Shown here: positions 5,179 to 13,200 of the stretch, piece by piece
Numbering within the stretch: the stretch's first letter is position 1
How the letters are laid out: every line of letters begins with the position of its first letter
Source of the DNA: Planctomycetaceae bacterium UBA4732
GTDB lineage: Bacteria; Planctomycetota; Planctomycetia; Gemmatales; Gemmataceae
DNA: 13,814 nt
Direction: 5' to 3'
Assembly (NCBI GenBank): GCA_002404095.1
Contig: DHJA01000297.1
Location: forward strand, 15,089-28,902
Notes under the pieces: generated by a model
Seen by the model: the letters and a program-made list of their open reading frames with translations, nothing else
Told to the model about the DNA's origin: nothing
The model's database searches: none
Translations under genes and position numbers: made by a program

Positions 5179-7509
5179 TCAGCCGAAGACGCGGAAGTGG
5201 TACAACGCCCACTCTACCACCAGCAGCACCAACGCCGCCAGCGCTGCCCACGGCCACAGGTCGCTCGGTTGGCCGCGCGTCGGACCCGACGCCAGCACTT
5301 GATCGCCGATCTTCACCTCGTCGCGCGGCCGGATGTCGCTCTCGTCGGCGTCGAGCAGGTTCACCGCGAAGCCGCGCCGGCCGCCCTCCCACGTCGCCAG
5401 ATAAACGCCTATATCTTCTGTATCTTTATACAAAAAGTCCTTGGAAGCACCCGGCTGAACGGTGTGCGAAACTTTTTTCGCCGCGTCCCACACCTTGATC
5501 TCCTTGACGCCCGCATCGGCCGGGTCGCCGTCCTTCACAATCACGTCGGGCCGCAGCGTCTTGATCTGGCCGGGTTGTAGGTTTTCCTCGGCCGCCGCGT
5601 CGCTGACGTTGCCGAGCTGATACAGCACGTTGCGCAGAAACAGCGGAAAACTCAGCTTCAAGTTCCAGTTCGACGTCCACTGGCCCTTGGCGTTGACCAG
5701 CGGAAACGTCTGCACGAGGTCCGTGAACGACCGCCGCGGCAGCGCGAACAGCACCGCCCCCGCGCGCTCCGTCTCCATCAGCTTCGGCACGCGCGCCGGC
5801 ACGTTCGGGTTCTTATCCGGGTCCAACTCAAAGCGAAAGGCGTCGCTGAAAGCGATCTCGTCCAGGCCCGTCAGGTGCGCCATCAGCGGGTGCTTGCTCG
5901 TCGAATTGCGAATTTGCGCCTCTTTCAACTCCGGCATGTCGCCGCGCTTCCAAGGCGGCGGCACGTCGTCGATGTAATAGGCGTTGGCCAGCGGGGTCGC
6001 TTCCTCGTTCTCTGGAGCGCAACGGTCGAATATCACTAGATCGAACGCGCCGGCGCGGGCCGGCCGCAGATATTTGGCTTGGTCCTTCAGGTCGGCCGAC
6101 GTGATATACGAGACAATGGCGACCTTTTGCGTCGCATCCAGGTCAAAGAAGTCGTGCAGGATTTCGTTGCCGTCGGTCACGATCAGCACGCGCGCCTTGC
6201 GCACGACGCCGACCACCAGCCAAGCGTCATTATCAAGCGGAAAAGCGTCTTTTAGGTCAATCAGGATGGCGTGTAGCACACGGTTGGAGCCATCGTCGAT
6301 GTTATTTAGCGCAAAGGTGAGACTACCCTCGCCCGGCGTGCGCGTAGACGTTTCTTTCTTGTCGGCGTCCACCGCGCCGACCGTGAGCGCCTTGAGGCTC
6401 AACGGCTTGATATGCGAATCGACGACTTTCAGCTCGCCGTCCTTCCAGTCCATTTCGTCGAGTTTGACCTGCGTTTGCACGTCGGTGTTGCGGAAGTTGA
6501 GGACGCGAACGAACACCTGCAAATTGCTGGTCCCTTTGTCGTCGCGGCGGGCGTTGAGGGCGACGATGCCGACGTTGTCGGAGTCGTCGGCGGCGCCGAT
6601 GCGGTGGTAGTTGATGTCGAGGCTGCCGGCCGCGAAGCCGGCCACGTCAGGAAAACGGCCGTCGGAAAACAGGTGGACCTCGGCAGCGACGCCCTCGGTC
6701 GGAACGTAGCTGCGAGCCTTGGTCGGGTCGGCGTTGTCGGGGCGCACGGCCATGTCATCGGTGGAGCGCAACGGATTGGCGAGGCTGTCGGCGAGATTCA
6801 GCGCCTCCTCAATGTGCGTGGCCCGCTGGGTTGGTTCGATGTTCTCGACGGCGCGGCGAAGTTTGTCCCGGTCGATGGTGTACGGCTGCCGAATGGAGGC
6901 GTTGGAGTTGAACTCGATGACCATGCCCACGTCGCCGTCGCCGTGGGCGCCGATCTCGTGGAGGGCCGCCTTCTTGGCCGCCTCGAGGCGCGTGGCGCCG
7001 TCCTCGGCGTCGGCGATGGACATGCTGGCCGAATTATCGACGAGGAGAATGTAGTGCCGGCCTGTACCCTGGCCGGCGTAGACCTGAAACGCCATGACGC
7101 CATAAATGAGGAGGAGGACGATGAGCAATTGCATCAGCAGAAGCACGTTGTCGCGCATCCACTGGAAGAGACTGTTGACGTGGAGGTCTTCGATACTTTT
7201 TTTCCACAAAAAGGTGCTCGGCACTTGAAGCGGTTTGCGCTTCATCTTAAGGAAGTAGAGTAAAAGGATCAGAAAAGGCGTCAACAGGAGGATGAGGCCG
7301 GCCCACCAGGGGATGGGGATGTGGTAGCTGAGGCCGAGGTGTTCGCGCATCCAGCCGTTGACGGCGGTTTCCTTGCCGAGCAGGCTGAGGGCGAGGAAGA
7401 TCATGCCGGGCACGGCCAGCAGCAGCATGAAACTGAGCAGCAGCGGGAACCAAACGCCCTTGCGGACGGCCTGCGGCGTGAACAGCGGAGCGGGGCGGCG
7501 CGGCGGCAT
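5179..7509 (-). CDS. BatA-like membrane protein with VWA domain
   Basis: A 776-aa membrane protein. Transmembrane segments lie at about 19-44, 67-87 and 121-144, with the BatA-type stretch (LKMKRKPLQVPSTFLWKKS, 87-105) between the second and third. The VWA domain follows (about 153-310) with an intact metal-site motif DNSAS (D158, S160, S162), a threonine at 231 and the FSDG strand at 281-284. The middle (about 420-650) resembles the class I glutamine amidotransferase-like fold that often accompanies such proteins, without a recognisable catalytic cysteine. A final transmembrane segment is at about 752-770. The VWA and amidotransferase-like parts are predicted to lie outside the cytoplasmic membrane. 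The ATG is preceded by GGAGAG at 6 bases and the gene starts 12 bases after the DUF58 gene, so the two are surely co-transcribed. Role inferred: partner of the MoxR ATPase in an envelope complex. Confidence 0.88.
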   Translation of the reverse strand: MPPRRPAPLFTPQAVRKGVWFPLLLSFMLLLAVPGMIFLALSLLGKETAVNGWMREHLGLSYHIPIPWWAGLILLLTPFLILLLYFLKMKRKPLQVPSTFLWKKSIEDLHVNSLFQWMRDNVLLLMQLLIVLLLIYGVMAFQVYAGQGTGRHYILLVDNSASMSIADAEDGATRLEAAKKAALHEIGAHGDGDVGMVIEFNSNASIRQPYTIDRDKLRRAVENIEPTQRATHIEEALNLADSLANPLRSTDDMAVRPDNADPTKARSYVPTEGVAAEVHLFSDGRFPDVAGFAAGSLDINYHRIGAADDSDNVGIVALNARRDDKGTSNLQVFVRVLNFRNTDVQTQVKLDEMDWKDGELKVVDSHIKPLSLKALTVGAVDADKKETSTRTPGEGSLTFALNNIDDGSNRVLHAILIDLKDAFPLDNDAWLVVGVVRKARVLIVTDGNEILHDFFDLDATQKVAIVSYITSADLKDQAKYLRPARAGAFDLVIFDRCAPENEEATPLANAYYIDDVPPPWKRGDMPELKEAQIRNSTSKHPLMAHLTGLDEIAFSDAFRFELDPDKNPNVPARVPKLMETERAGAVLFALPRRSFTDLVQTFPLVNAKGQWTSNWNLKLSFPLFLRNVLYQLGNVSDAAAEENLQPGQIKTLRPDVIVKDGDPADAGVKEIKVWDAAKKVSHTVQPGASKDFLYKDTEDIGVYLATWEGGRRGFAVNLLDADESDIRPRDEVKIGDQVLASGPTRGQPSDLWPWAALAALVLLVVEWALYHFRVFG

Positions 7510-7521
7510 GGCGGTCTCTCC

Positions 7522-8415
7522 TTAACGAACCAACCCGCGTTGGCGCAGGTACGTCAACACCAGCCGGTCGAACGGAACCTGATTGCTGGTGAACAAACAC
7601 GACACGCCGCGGCGTGTGCAGAACGCATGAAACGCCGCGCGGTAAGCGTCAAGGTTCTGCTTGTAGCGCTTCAGCAGTGCGGCGCTCACCGTAACTTCGG
7701 CCGTGTCATCGTCCTCCACGTCGGTCAGGCGCAAGTCGCCGGTCACGTCCGGCTCGATTTCTTCTTGAGACAGAATCTGGATCGCGTATACGTCCATCTG
7801 ACGGGCGATCAAATATCGCAACGCTTCCTCGTAGCCGCCTTTGTCCATGAAGTCGCTGAGGACGACCACAATGCCTTTGCCGCTGCTCTTGAGGCTGAAA
7901 GTACGCAGCGATTGGGCCAAATCGCTCGACCCGGTCGGTTCGAGTTTGCCGAGGAAGTCGAACACGCGCCAAAGGCTGCGGCGACCGCGCGCGGCGGGCA
8001 TGGATTGCGTCAGGCGATTGTTGAACGCCTCGATGACGACGCGATCCAGGTTGACCAGGCCGATGAAAGCGAGGGCCGCGGCGACCTGCTTAGCGTAGTG
8101 CAGCTTGGTGGGCGAACCGAAGTCCATTGACAGGCTGTTGTCGATGAGGATGTAGAAATGAAGGTCTTCCTCCTCCATGAAGAGGCGAATGAAGAGACGG
8201 TCGAGGCGGGCGTAAAGGTTCCAGTCGAGAAAGCGAAGGTCGTCGCCGACGACGTAGTTTTTGTAGTCGGCAAACTCAACGCTTTGGCCCTTTTTCTTAC
8301 TGCGCCGCTCGCCCTTCATACGGCCCATGAAGATCTTGCGCGACACCAACTCCAGCTGTTCGAGCTTGGTCAGGAATTTCGGGTCCAACAGGGGTTCCGA
8401 TTGTGTTTCGGCCAT
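7522..8415 (-). CDS. DUF58 family protein (VWA-like), MoxR partner
   Basis: A 297-aa soluble protein with the DUF58 signature EFADYKNYVVGDDLRFLDWN (47-66), then ARLDRLFIRLFMEEEDLHFY, leading into a VWA-like metal-site motif DNSLS (D92, S94, S96). DUF58 proteins are almost always encoded beside MoxR ATPases and BatA-like proteins and are thought to work with them; no biochemical activity is firmly known. The start is uncertain. I chose the ATG at 8415 because MAETQSEPLLDPKFL resembles the usual beginning of these proteins; ATG at 8430 would add five residues, and an in-frame TTG at 8481 more. None has a good Shine-Dalgarno. The BatA-like gene follows 12 bases downstream. The usual position right behind moxR is broken here by two plus-strand genes. 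Confidence 0.92.
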   Translation of the reverse strand: MAETQSEPLLDPKFLTKLEQLELVSRKIFMGRMKGERRSKKKGQSVEFADYKNYVVGDDLRFLDWNLYARLDRLFIRLFMEEEDLHFYILIDNSLSMDFGSPTKLHYAKQVAAALAFIGLVNLDRVVIEAFNNRLTQSMPAARGRRSLWRVFDFLGKLEPTGSSDLAQSLRTFSLKSSGKGIVVVLSDFMDKGGYEEALRYLIARQMDVYAIQILSQEEIEPDVTGDLRLTDVEDDDTAEVTVSAALLKRYKQNLDAYRAAFHAFCTRRGVSCLFTSNQVPFDRLVLTYLRQRGLVR

Positions 8416-8464
8416 GGGGTCTGTTACCATGCGCAGGGAAGGAACTCGAAGCCATTGATCGCAA

Positions 8465-8713
8465 ATGTCCAGGAAACGCAAGGACGCTCTTGGTATACTC
8501 GTGGGCCTGGCCGCCCAAGTGGAGCGGCACGTATCGCGGGTTCTCTCCAGCCTCGGTCATTCGTCTCGCAACAAGTGGAGAGGCGAATCCCTCGGCTGGT
8601 TGCTTCAAATGGAGGATCTATTACCCCATGTCGGCAAAAAAACCGCAGCGGAATGGCAAACACGCATCGACGGGTGGCGCTCCGCCATCGAAGGAACTCA
8701 GAATGGCGAGTAA
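8465..8713 (+). CDS. Small hypothetical protein, opposite strand to the cluster
   Basis: A possible 82-aa protein that I do not recognise. It starts with a basic stretch (MSRKRKD), then a helical segment (about 8-30), and ends with a tryptophan-containing helical part (WQTRIDGWRSAIEG, 64-77). Its last 11 bases overlap the start of the next plus-strand gene, an arrangement typical of translational coupling. Codon third positions are mostly G or C, as expected of a real gene here. Against it: no Shine-Dalgarno near the ATG at 8465 and a promoter-like motif that lies inside it (8491-8499), which would leave the first codons untranscribed. It begins 49 bases from the divergent DUF58 start. It contains a run of seven A (8636-8642). 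It could be a chance open frame within the leader of the downstream gene. Confidence 0.4.
   Translation: MSRKRKDALGILVGLAAQVERHVSRVLSSLGHSSRNKWRGESLGWLLQMEDLLPHVGKKTAAEWQTRIDGWRSAIEGTQNGE
8491..8499 (+). promoter_or_regulatory. Possible extended -10 promoter element (TGGTATACT)
   Basis: TG-N-TATACT matches the extended -10 pattern of housekeeping promoters; no matching -35 hexamer lies 16-18 bases upstream. Transcription would begin near 8506, giving a leader of about 200 bases for the gene at 8703. The core GTATAC is palindromic, so weak activity toward the DUF58 gene is also conceivable. Confidence 0.25.
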
Positions 8714-9002
8714 GGATCTTCAGAAACTCCTTGCTTCCGTTTACAACCGGCTTCAGCGGCTGGACGACCGCGCCGCCAACGCGGAGGCCAGGCAGGATTT
8801 CATATTCCATATGACCGACTGGCTCTACAACCTCGACTATCTCACGGCGATCTACGACCACCCGGAACAATGGAACCCCAACGAAGCGGGGCGGGAAATC
8901 GCCGGGTTCTTGTATCACGTCATCCCCCACCTCAAGGCCGCCGGCCGACTCCTGCTGGACAAGATTCCCGACGCCTTTGAGCCGACGCAGACCGCGCCTT
9001 GA
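8703..9002 (+). CDS. Small hypothetical protein (99 aa) between moxR and DUF58 genes
   Basis: A 99-aa, probably cytosolic and helical protein with no signal peptide or transmembrane segment. It begins with an amphipathic helix (MASKDLQKLLASVYNRLQRL) and has an aromatic, acidic middle (FIFHMTDWLYNLDYLTAIYD, 34-53) and a helix FLYHVIPHLKAAGRLLLDKI near the end. I recognise no family. The start is supported by AAGGA with a 7-base spacer. A longer form from ATG at 8628 (124 aa) has GGAGG 12 bases upstream, but the added residues are basic and look uninformative. It overlaps the preceding small frame by 11 bases and ends 9 bases from the convergent stop of moxR. Transcription of the minus-strand cluster through this region would produce RNA antisense to it. 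Confidence 0.7.
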   Translation: MASKDLQKLLASVYNRLQRLDDRAANAEARQDFIFHMTDWLYNLDYLTAIYDHPEQWNPNEAGREIAGFLYHVIPHLKAAGRLLLDKIPDAFEPTQTAP

Positions 9003-9011
9003 CCTGTCCGG

Positions 9012-10058
9012 TTACGGTCGTACCGCCATCGGCCCTTCCGCCGACCGCGCCAAGGGCAGGTCTGCCTTTTCCTTGACCTCTTTCAAGATGTTTTGCAGCA
9101 CTGCGTCGGCCGGGATGTTTTCCGCTTGCGCCTCGAAGTTCAGCATGAGCCGATGGCGCAGGGCAGGCAAGTACACCTTGCGCACGTCCTCGAAGCTGAC
9201 GTTGTAGCGCCCCTCCAACAGAGCGCGCACCTTGGCGGCCAGCACCATCGCCTGGGCGCCGCGCGGACTGGCGCCGCAGCGGATAAACTTGTTCGTCTCC
9301 GCCGCCGCGAACTCGCCGCCGGGATGCGTGGCCAGCACGAGCCGGATGGCGTAGTCCTGCACCGGCTGCGCGATCAGCACCTCGCGGATCAGCTGCTGCC
9401 ACTGCTGAATCTCGCCTCCATCCATTACCTTTTCGGCCTTCGGCCATTCACCGCGTGTGGTCCGGTCGAGGATCGTCGCCATTTCCTCGCGGGTGGAGTA
9501 ATTGACGATGAGCTTAAAGAAGAAGCGATCGAGTTGGGCTTCCGGCAGCGGGTAGGTGCCTTCTTGCTCGATGGGATTCTGCGTCGCCATGACGAGGAAC
9601 GGCTCCTGCAAGCGGTGGATGACGCCGCCGACCGTAACGCTGTGCTCCTGCATCGCTTCCAGTAGGGCCGACTGCGTTTTCGGCGTGGCCCGATTGATCT
9701 CGTCGGCCAATACGATTTGCGAAAAAATCGGTCCCGATTGGAAGCTGAACACGCGCTGGCCGGAGGCGTCTTCGTTGATGATGTTGGTGCCGATGATGTC
9801 AGACGGCATCAGATCGGGCGTGAACTGGACGCGGTTAAATTTCAGGTTGAGTACCTCGCTGAGCGTGCGCACCAACAGCGTTTTGCCCAGACCGGGTACG
9901 CCTTCCAGCAGGGCGTGGCCGCCGCAGAACAGGCACGTCAGAATGCCGTGAACGATTTCGGAATGGCCGACGATGACCTTGCCGATTTCGCGATGGAGTT
10001 CGCCGTAAGCCAGGCGGAAATCGCCGGCCCGCTGTTGCATGGGAATTGCGGAAGACAT
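9012..10058 (-). CDS. MoxR-family AAA+ ATPase
   Basis: A 348-aa AAA+ ATPase of the MoxR type, acting in the cytoplasm as a chaperone-like remodeler together with VWA proteins. Visible motifs are Walker A GVPGLGKT (53-60), Walker B VLADE (116-120), the following INRATPKTQSALLEAM typical of MoxR, sensor 1 ATQNP (158-162) and LPEAQLDRF (171-179). Length is normal for the family (about 320-350 aa). The start at 10058 is supported by AGGA 7 bases upstream. The open frame continues to 10451, but that part is a translation of palindromic repeats and of the antisense of the upstream gene. TAGAAT at 10075-10080 (minus strand) could be a -10 box of its own promoter; no -35 is evident. Neighbours are a large VWA gene upstream and DUF58 plus BatA-like genes downstream, the usual partners. 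Confidence 0.96.
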   Translation of the reverse strand: MSSAIPMQQRAGDFRLAYGELHREIGKVIVGHSEIVHGILTCLFCGGHALLEGVPGLGKTLLVRTLSEVLNLKFNRVQFTPDLMPSDIIGTNIINEDASGQRVFSFQSGPIFSQIVLADEINRATPKTQSALLEAMQEHSVTVGGVIHRLQEPFLVMATQNPIEQEGTYPLPEAQLDRFFFKLIVNYSTREEMATILDRTTRGEWPKAEKVMDGGEIQQWQQLIREVLIAQPVQDYAIRLVLATHPGGEFAAAETNKFIRCGASPRGAQAMVLAAKVRALLEGRYNVSFEDVRKVYLPALRHRLMLNFEAQAENIPADAVLQNILKEVKEKADLPLARSAEGPMAVRP

Positions 10059-10096
10059 AGAAGATTCCTGGACTATTCTAATAGAGATACCACGTC

Positions 10097-10217
10097 CTCG
10101 TTCCCACGCTCTGCGTGGGAACGCACGTCCGGACGCTCTGCGTCCCGTCCTCTGAGAACACCAGACGCGACGCAGAGCGTCGCCCCCTTGCATTCCCACG
10201 CAGAGCGTGGGAACGAG
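10097..10217. repeat. Cluster of four palindromes sharing the core ACGCTCTGCGT
   Basis: The gap between the large VWA gene and moxR holds four short palindromes: CGTTCCCACGC-TCT-GCGTGGGAACG (10099-10123), GGACGC-TCT-GCGTCC (10131-10145), GCGACGC-AGA-GCGTCGC (10167-10183) and TTCCCACGC-AGA-GCGTGGGAA (10193-10213). The outer two are copies of one 29-base unit in opposite orientation (10097-10125 and 10189-10217, 28 of 29 positions match); the inner two are related in the same way but less exactly. The whole is therefore a palindrome of palindromes. I recall repeats of the form TTCCCACGCTCTGCGTGGGAA as abundant in planctomycete and some other genomes. No T-run is present. It may insulate moxR from upstream transcription by forming strong RNA hairpins. 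Confidence 0.85.
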
Positions 10218-10233
10218 AACGTATGGGCAGACG

Positions 10234-13200
10234 TCATTCCTTCGGCTTATCCTTATCCTCGCCGCGCCCCCGCCGTTTCGCCCGCAGCAGGGCTTCGCCG
10301 TAGTCGCCGGCCGGCGCCTCCGGCGCCGGCGCGTCGGGCCGCGAAATGGCAGGCCGCACGCCGGGCGCTGGCACCGGCCCCGCGGCGTCGGCGCCGGCCG
10401 GAGCGCTGCCGAGACTTCCCGTCGCCTCGAACCGCTGACCCGCCCTCTCAAGCGCTTGAGTCGCCGCCGTTTGCGCCTTACGGTTCTGCAACCGCTCCAA
10501 CACTTCCGGTTTGTCCGGCGGCAGTGGGATGCCGCGCACGCGCGCCCACATGCGCCAGGCGAAAGCGCCGGTTTTCTCCGAGTCCACCGACAGGCGCCGC
10601 ACCGCCACGTCCGCGAACAACAATACTCCGGCGAGGAACAGCAGCCATTGCCACACCGGCTGTTTGCTCTTATCGACCTGGCCGGCCGGCCGGAACACTT
10701 CGCCGCTCGTCGCCGCTTTCTTCAAATCGATTTCATCGTCGGCGTAAGACTTGCCGCCCGTGGTTTCGCGGAGATTCTCCAATAACGCCGTATTCGTTTC
10801 CAGCTCCGAAAACTCCGGGGAATACGGCAGCGTCACACCGGCGCGCACGCTGTCCACGCCCTCCTCGGCATCGACCTCCTTGCCGTCTTTATTTGTAACC
10901 TTCACCACGCGCACCGCCTGGGCGTTGACGAAATACGAGCCGGATTCCTCCGCTTCCACCGTCGCCTCGTAACGGCCGCTGTTGGTCTGCACGAAACGAA
11001 GCTCGCGCTTCTTGCCGCCCTCCTCACCGCCGCCGGGGTTCGGCGTCGTGATGCCGCCGCGCAGCGTCAGGCCCACGTCCGGGTCGCCGTTCTCCAGGCG
11101 CGCGTCCACCGTGACGTGGATCTTACCGTCGCGGTATTCGGTAATCATCTGCATCCGCGAGCTTTCCGTTGGCCGCAACGACCAGTCCACGACCTGTTCC
11201 CAGAACTTGTCGTAGATGGCGCCCTTTTCCGCCCAATCGCGCGACCAATTCTCCGGCTTACCCGCGTCGCTCGTGAACGCCACCGCTTTGCCTAGACCAT
11301 AATGCCAGTAAGCCAGCAGCGGAAAATCCTCATCGGCGAACTTCGGCGTGCGGATGGGAATCTCGACCAGGGCCGACGGTTTCGGCGTCGTGCGGACGTA
11401 ACCCTTCAAATGCGGCACCACATCCGGCAAGCCTTCCGTCGGGCCGCTGCGGAACTGCACGATCGGCGGGAAGTCGCGGCGCTCGATGAACGACTGGCTG
11501 ACGAGGCGCGATTCCTTGACGTAGATGGCCGGCAACTGGTTGGGGTTTTTCACGTTGTAGAACCTGCCGCCTGTGGCGTCGGAGATCGCTTTCATCTGTT
11601 TATCTTGCGGGGCGCCGTGCGTGGCCACGCCGACGGTCGTTACCGTGATATGGTCCTTCTTCATCGGCGGCAGCAGCGCCGCGGTGTAGCCGGGGTCGCC
11701 GTCGCTAATGATGATGACGTGCTTGGTCGCCAGCCTTTTATCCGGATCGTTGTCGTTCCGATTTAACGCAGTGTGCGCCATTGTGAGGGCGTGGTCGAAG
11801 GTCGGCATGTCGCCGGGCGTCAGCTTGTCCAGCAGGGCCAGTAGCTTCGCGCGGTTTTCGCCGATTTCCTGAAGCGGGATGTGCCATTGCTCCTGGCCGT
11901 CGATGACGCCGATCTCGTCGGCCGGCCCCAGACGCTGAATGGCGAGTTTAGCGATCCTTTTTTCCCAAACGTTGCCGTCCATCATCTCGCAGCCGTGCAT
12001 GATGAGTACCAGGCCGCCCTTGCCTTGCACCTTGAGCGACTTGATCTCGGAATCGACCGGCAGCGCCTTTTCGACGGGCGTGTCCTGCCAGCCGCCGGCG
12101 CCAAAACTGTCGGGGCCGCCGATCATGATGAGGCCGCAGCCCTGGTCCTGGGTATTGCTGCGCAACATCTTTTGCTGGTCGTCGCTCACCTGGTCCTCGG
12201 CGACGTTGGCCAGGATCACGCAGTCGAAATTGCTCAAAAAGACGGCCAGCTTGTCGTTGTCCTTGTAATTGTCGAGTATGCTAACCGGCTTGGCGACGAT
12301 CTTGAACTTGGACTTGCCGGCGGCGAGCAGCGTGTCCACCAAATGCTGTTGTTGGCCCTCCTTGCCCTCCAGGATAAGTACCTTGCGCTGACCGCGCGCG
12401 ACGACGTGGGCCGACGCCTTGTTGTTCTGCGGCCGGTCGCCCGGCGGTCGGCCATCGTGACGAATGCCGTCCGTATCTTCGTACCATTCCGGCTGAAACT
12501 CCGCTTCGTAGGTATAGGACCGCTGCTCGTCAGTCAAAGGCCGGTCGAACGAAAACGGGTTTAAGCCATATTGCAGCTCCACTTCGCGCGCTTTACCGAT
12601 CTGCGCGACCTCGCCTTCGGTGATCTGCTTGAGCGTGAGCTTGCCGCCGACGCGGTGACGGTTGTAACTGCGGACGAGGACGCGGATCGGCACGCGCGAA
12701 CCTTGCTCCACAATCGACGGCGCCTGAACACGCTCGATCAACACCTCCTCTTCGTTGCGCTGCCCGGCCCCGAGCGGGACCACGTCGATTTGCACGTTCA
12801 GCGACTTGGCCAATCGCGCTTGTTCCTCGGCGTTGCCGAGATTTTCGTTGCCGTCGCTGATGAGGACCATGCGTTTGCCGGTGTCCTCGGGGAACGACGC
12901 GAGGGCCATTTTGATAGCGGTGCCGATGTTGGTGTAATTGCCGTCGCGCGCCGGCGGCAGCGCGGTGAGCTTGAAGCGCGGCGCGTCGCTGGGCGGCAGT
13001 TCCAGACGCGGCTGCTTGCCGAACACGATCAATCCGGCGCGGTCGCGGGCATGGCCGGCCCCGCGCTCCTCGACGGTGTTGTTGATGAATCGTTTGACGC
13101 GCTCGGCCCGCCGGTCCACAAGCCCGCTGGCGCCGGGTTCCTCGCCGTAGTCCTCCGGCACACTCAGCGATCGGTCAAGGAGGAAGAGGACGGTGACATG

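Noticed and set aside
6412..8130. Long plus-strand frames (6412-7263 and 7321-8130)
   Set aside because: They mirror the codon bias of the BatA-like and DUF58 genes, which have clear domains and good spacing; the antisense products look like no protein family.
8416..8481. 22-residue extension of the DUF58 protein from a TTG
   Set aside because: TTG start, no ribosome binding site and overlap with the divergent small gene; the shorter protein begins as expected for the family.
10097..10217. CRISPR-like array
   Set aside because: The repeated units are palindromic, alternate in orientation, differ in length and are too close together to hold spacers of even length; no cas gene is present.
10059..10451. 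N-terminal extension of MoxR
   Set aside because: The extra residues translate palindromic repeats and the antisense of the neighbouring gene; the ATG at 10058 has a proper ribosome binding site and gives a normal MoxR length.
9717..10898. Plus-strand open frame of 393 codons
   Set aside because: It runs antisense through the start of moxR, the repeat cluster and the end of the large VWA gene. The product is a proline/arginine-rich string with repeat-derived peptides and no domain.
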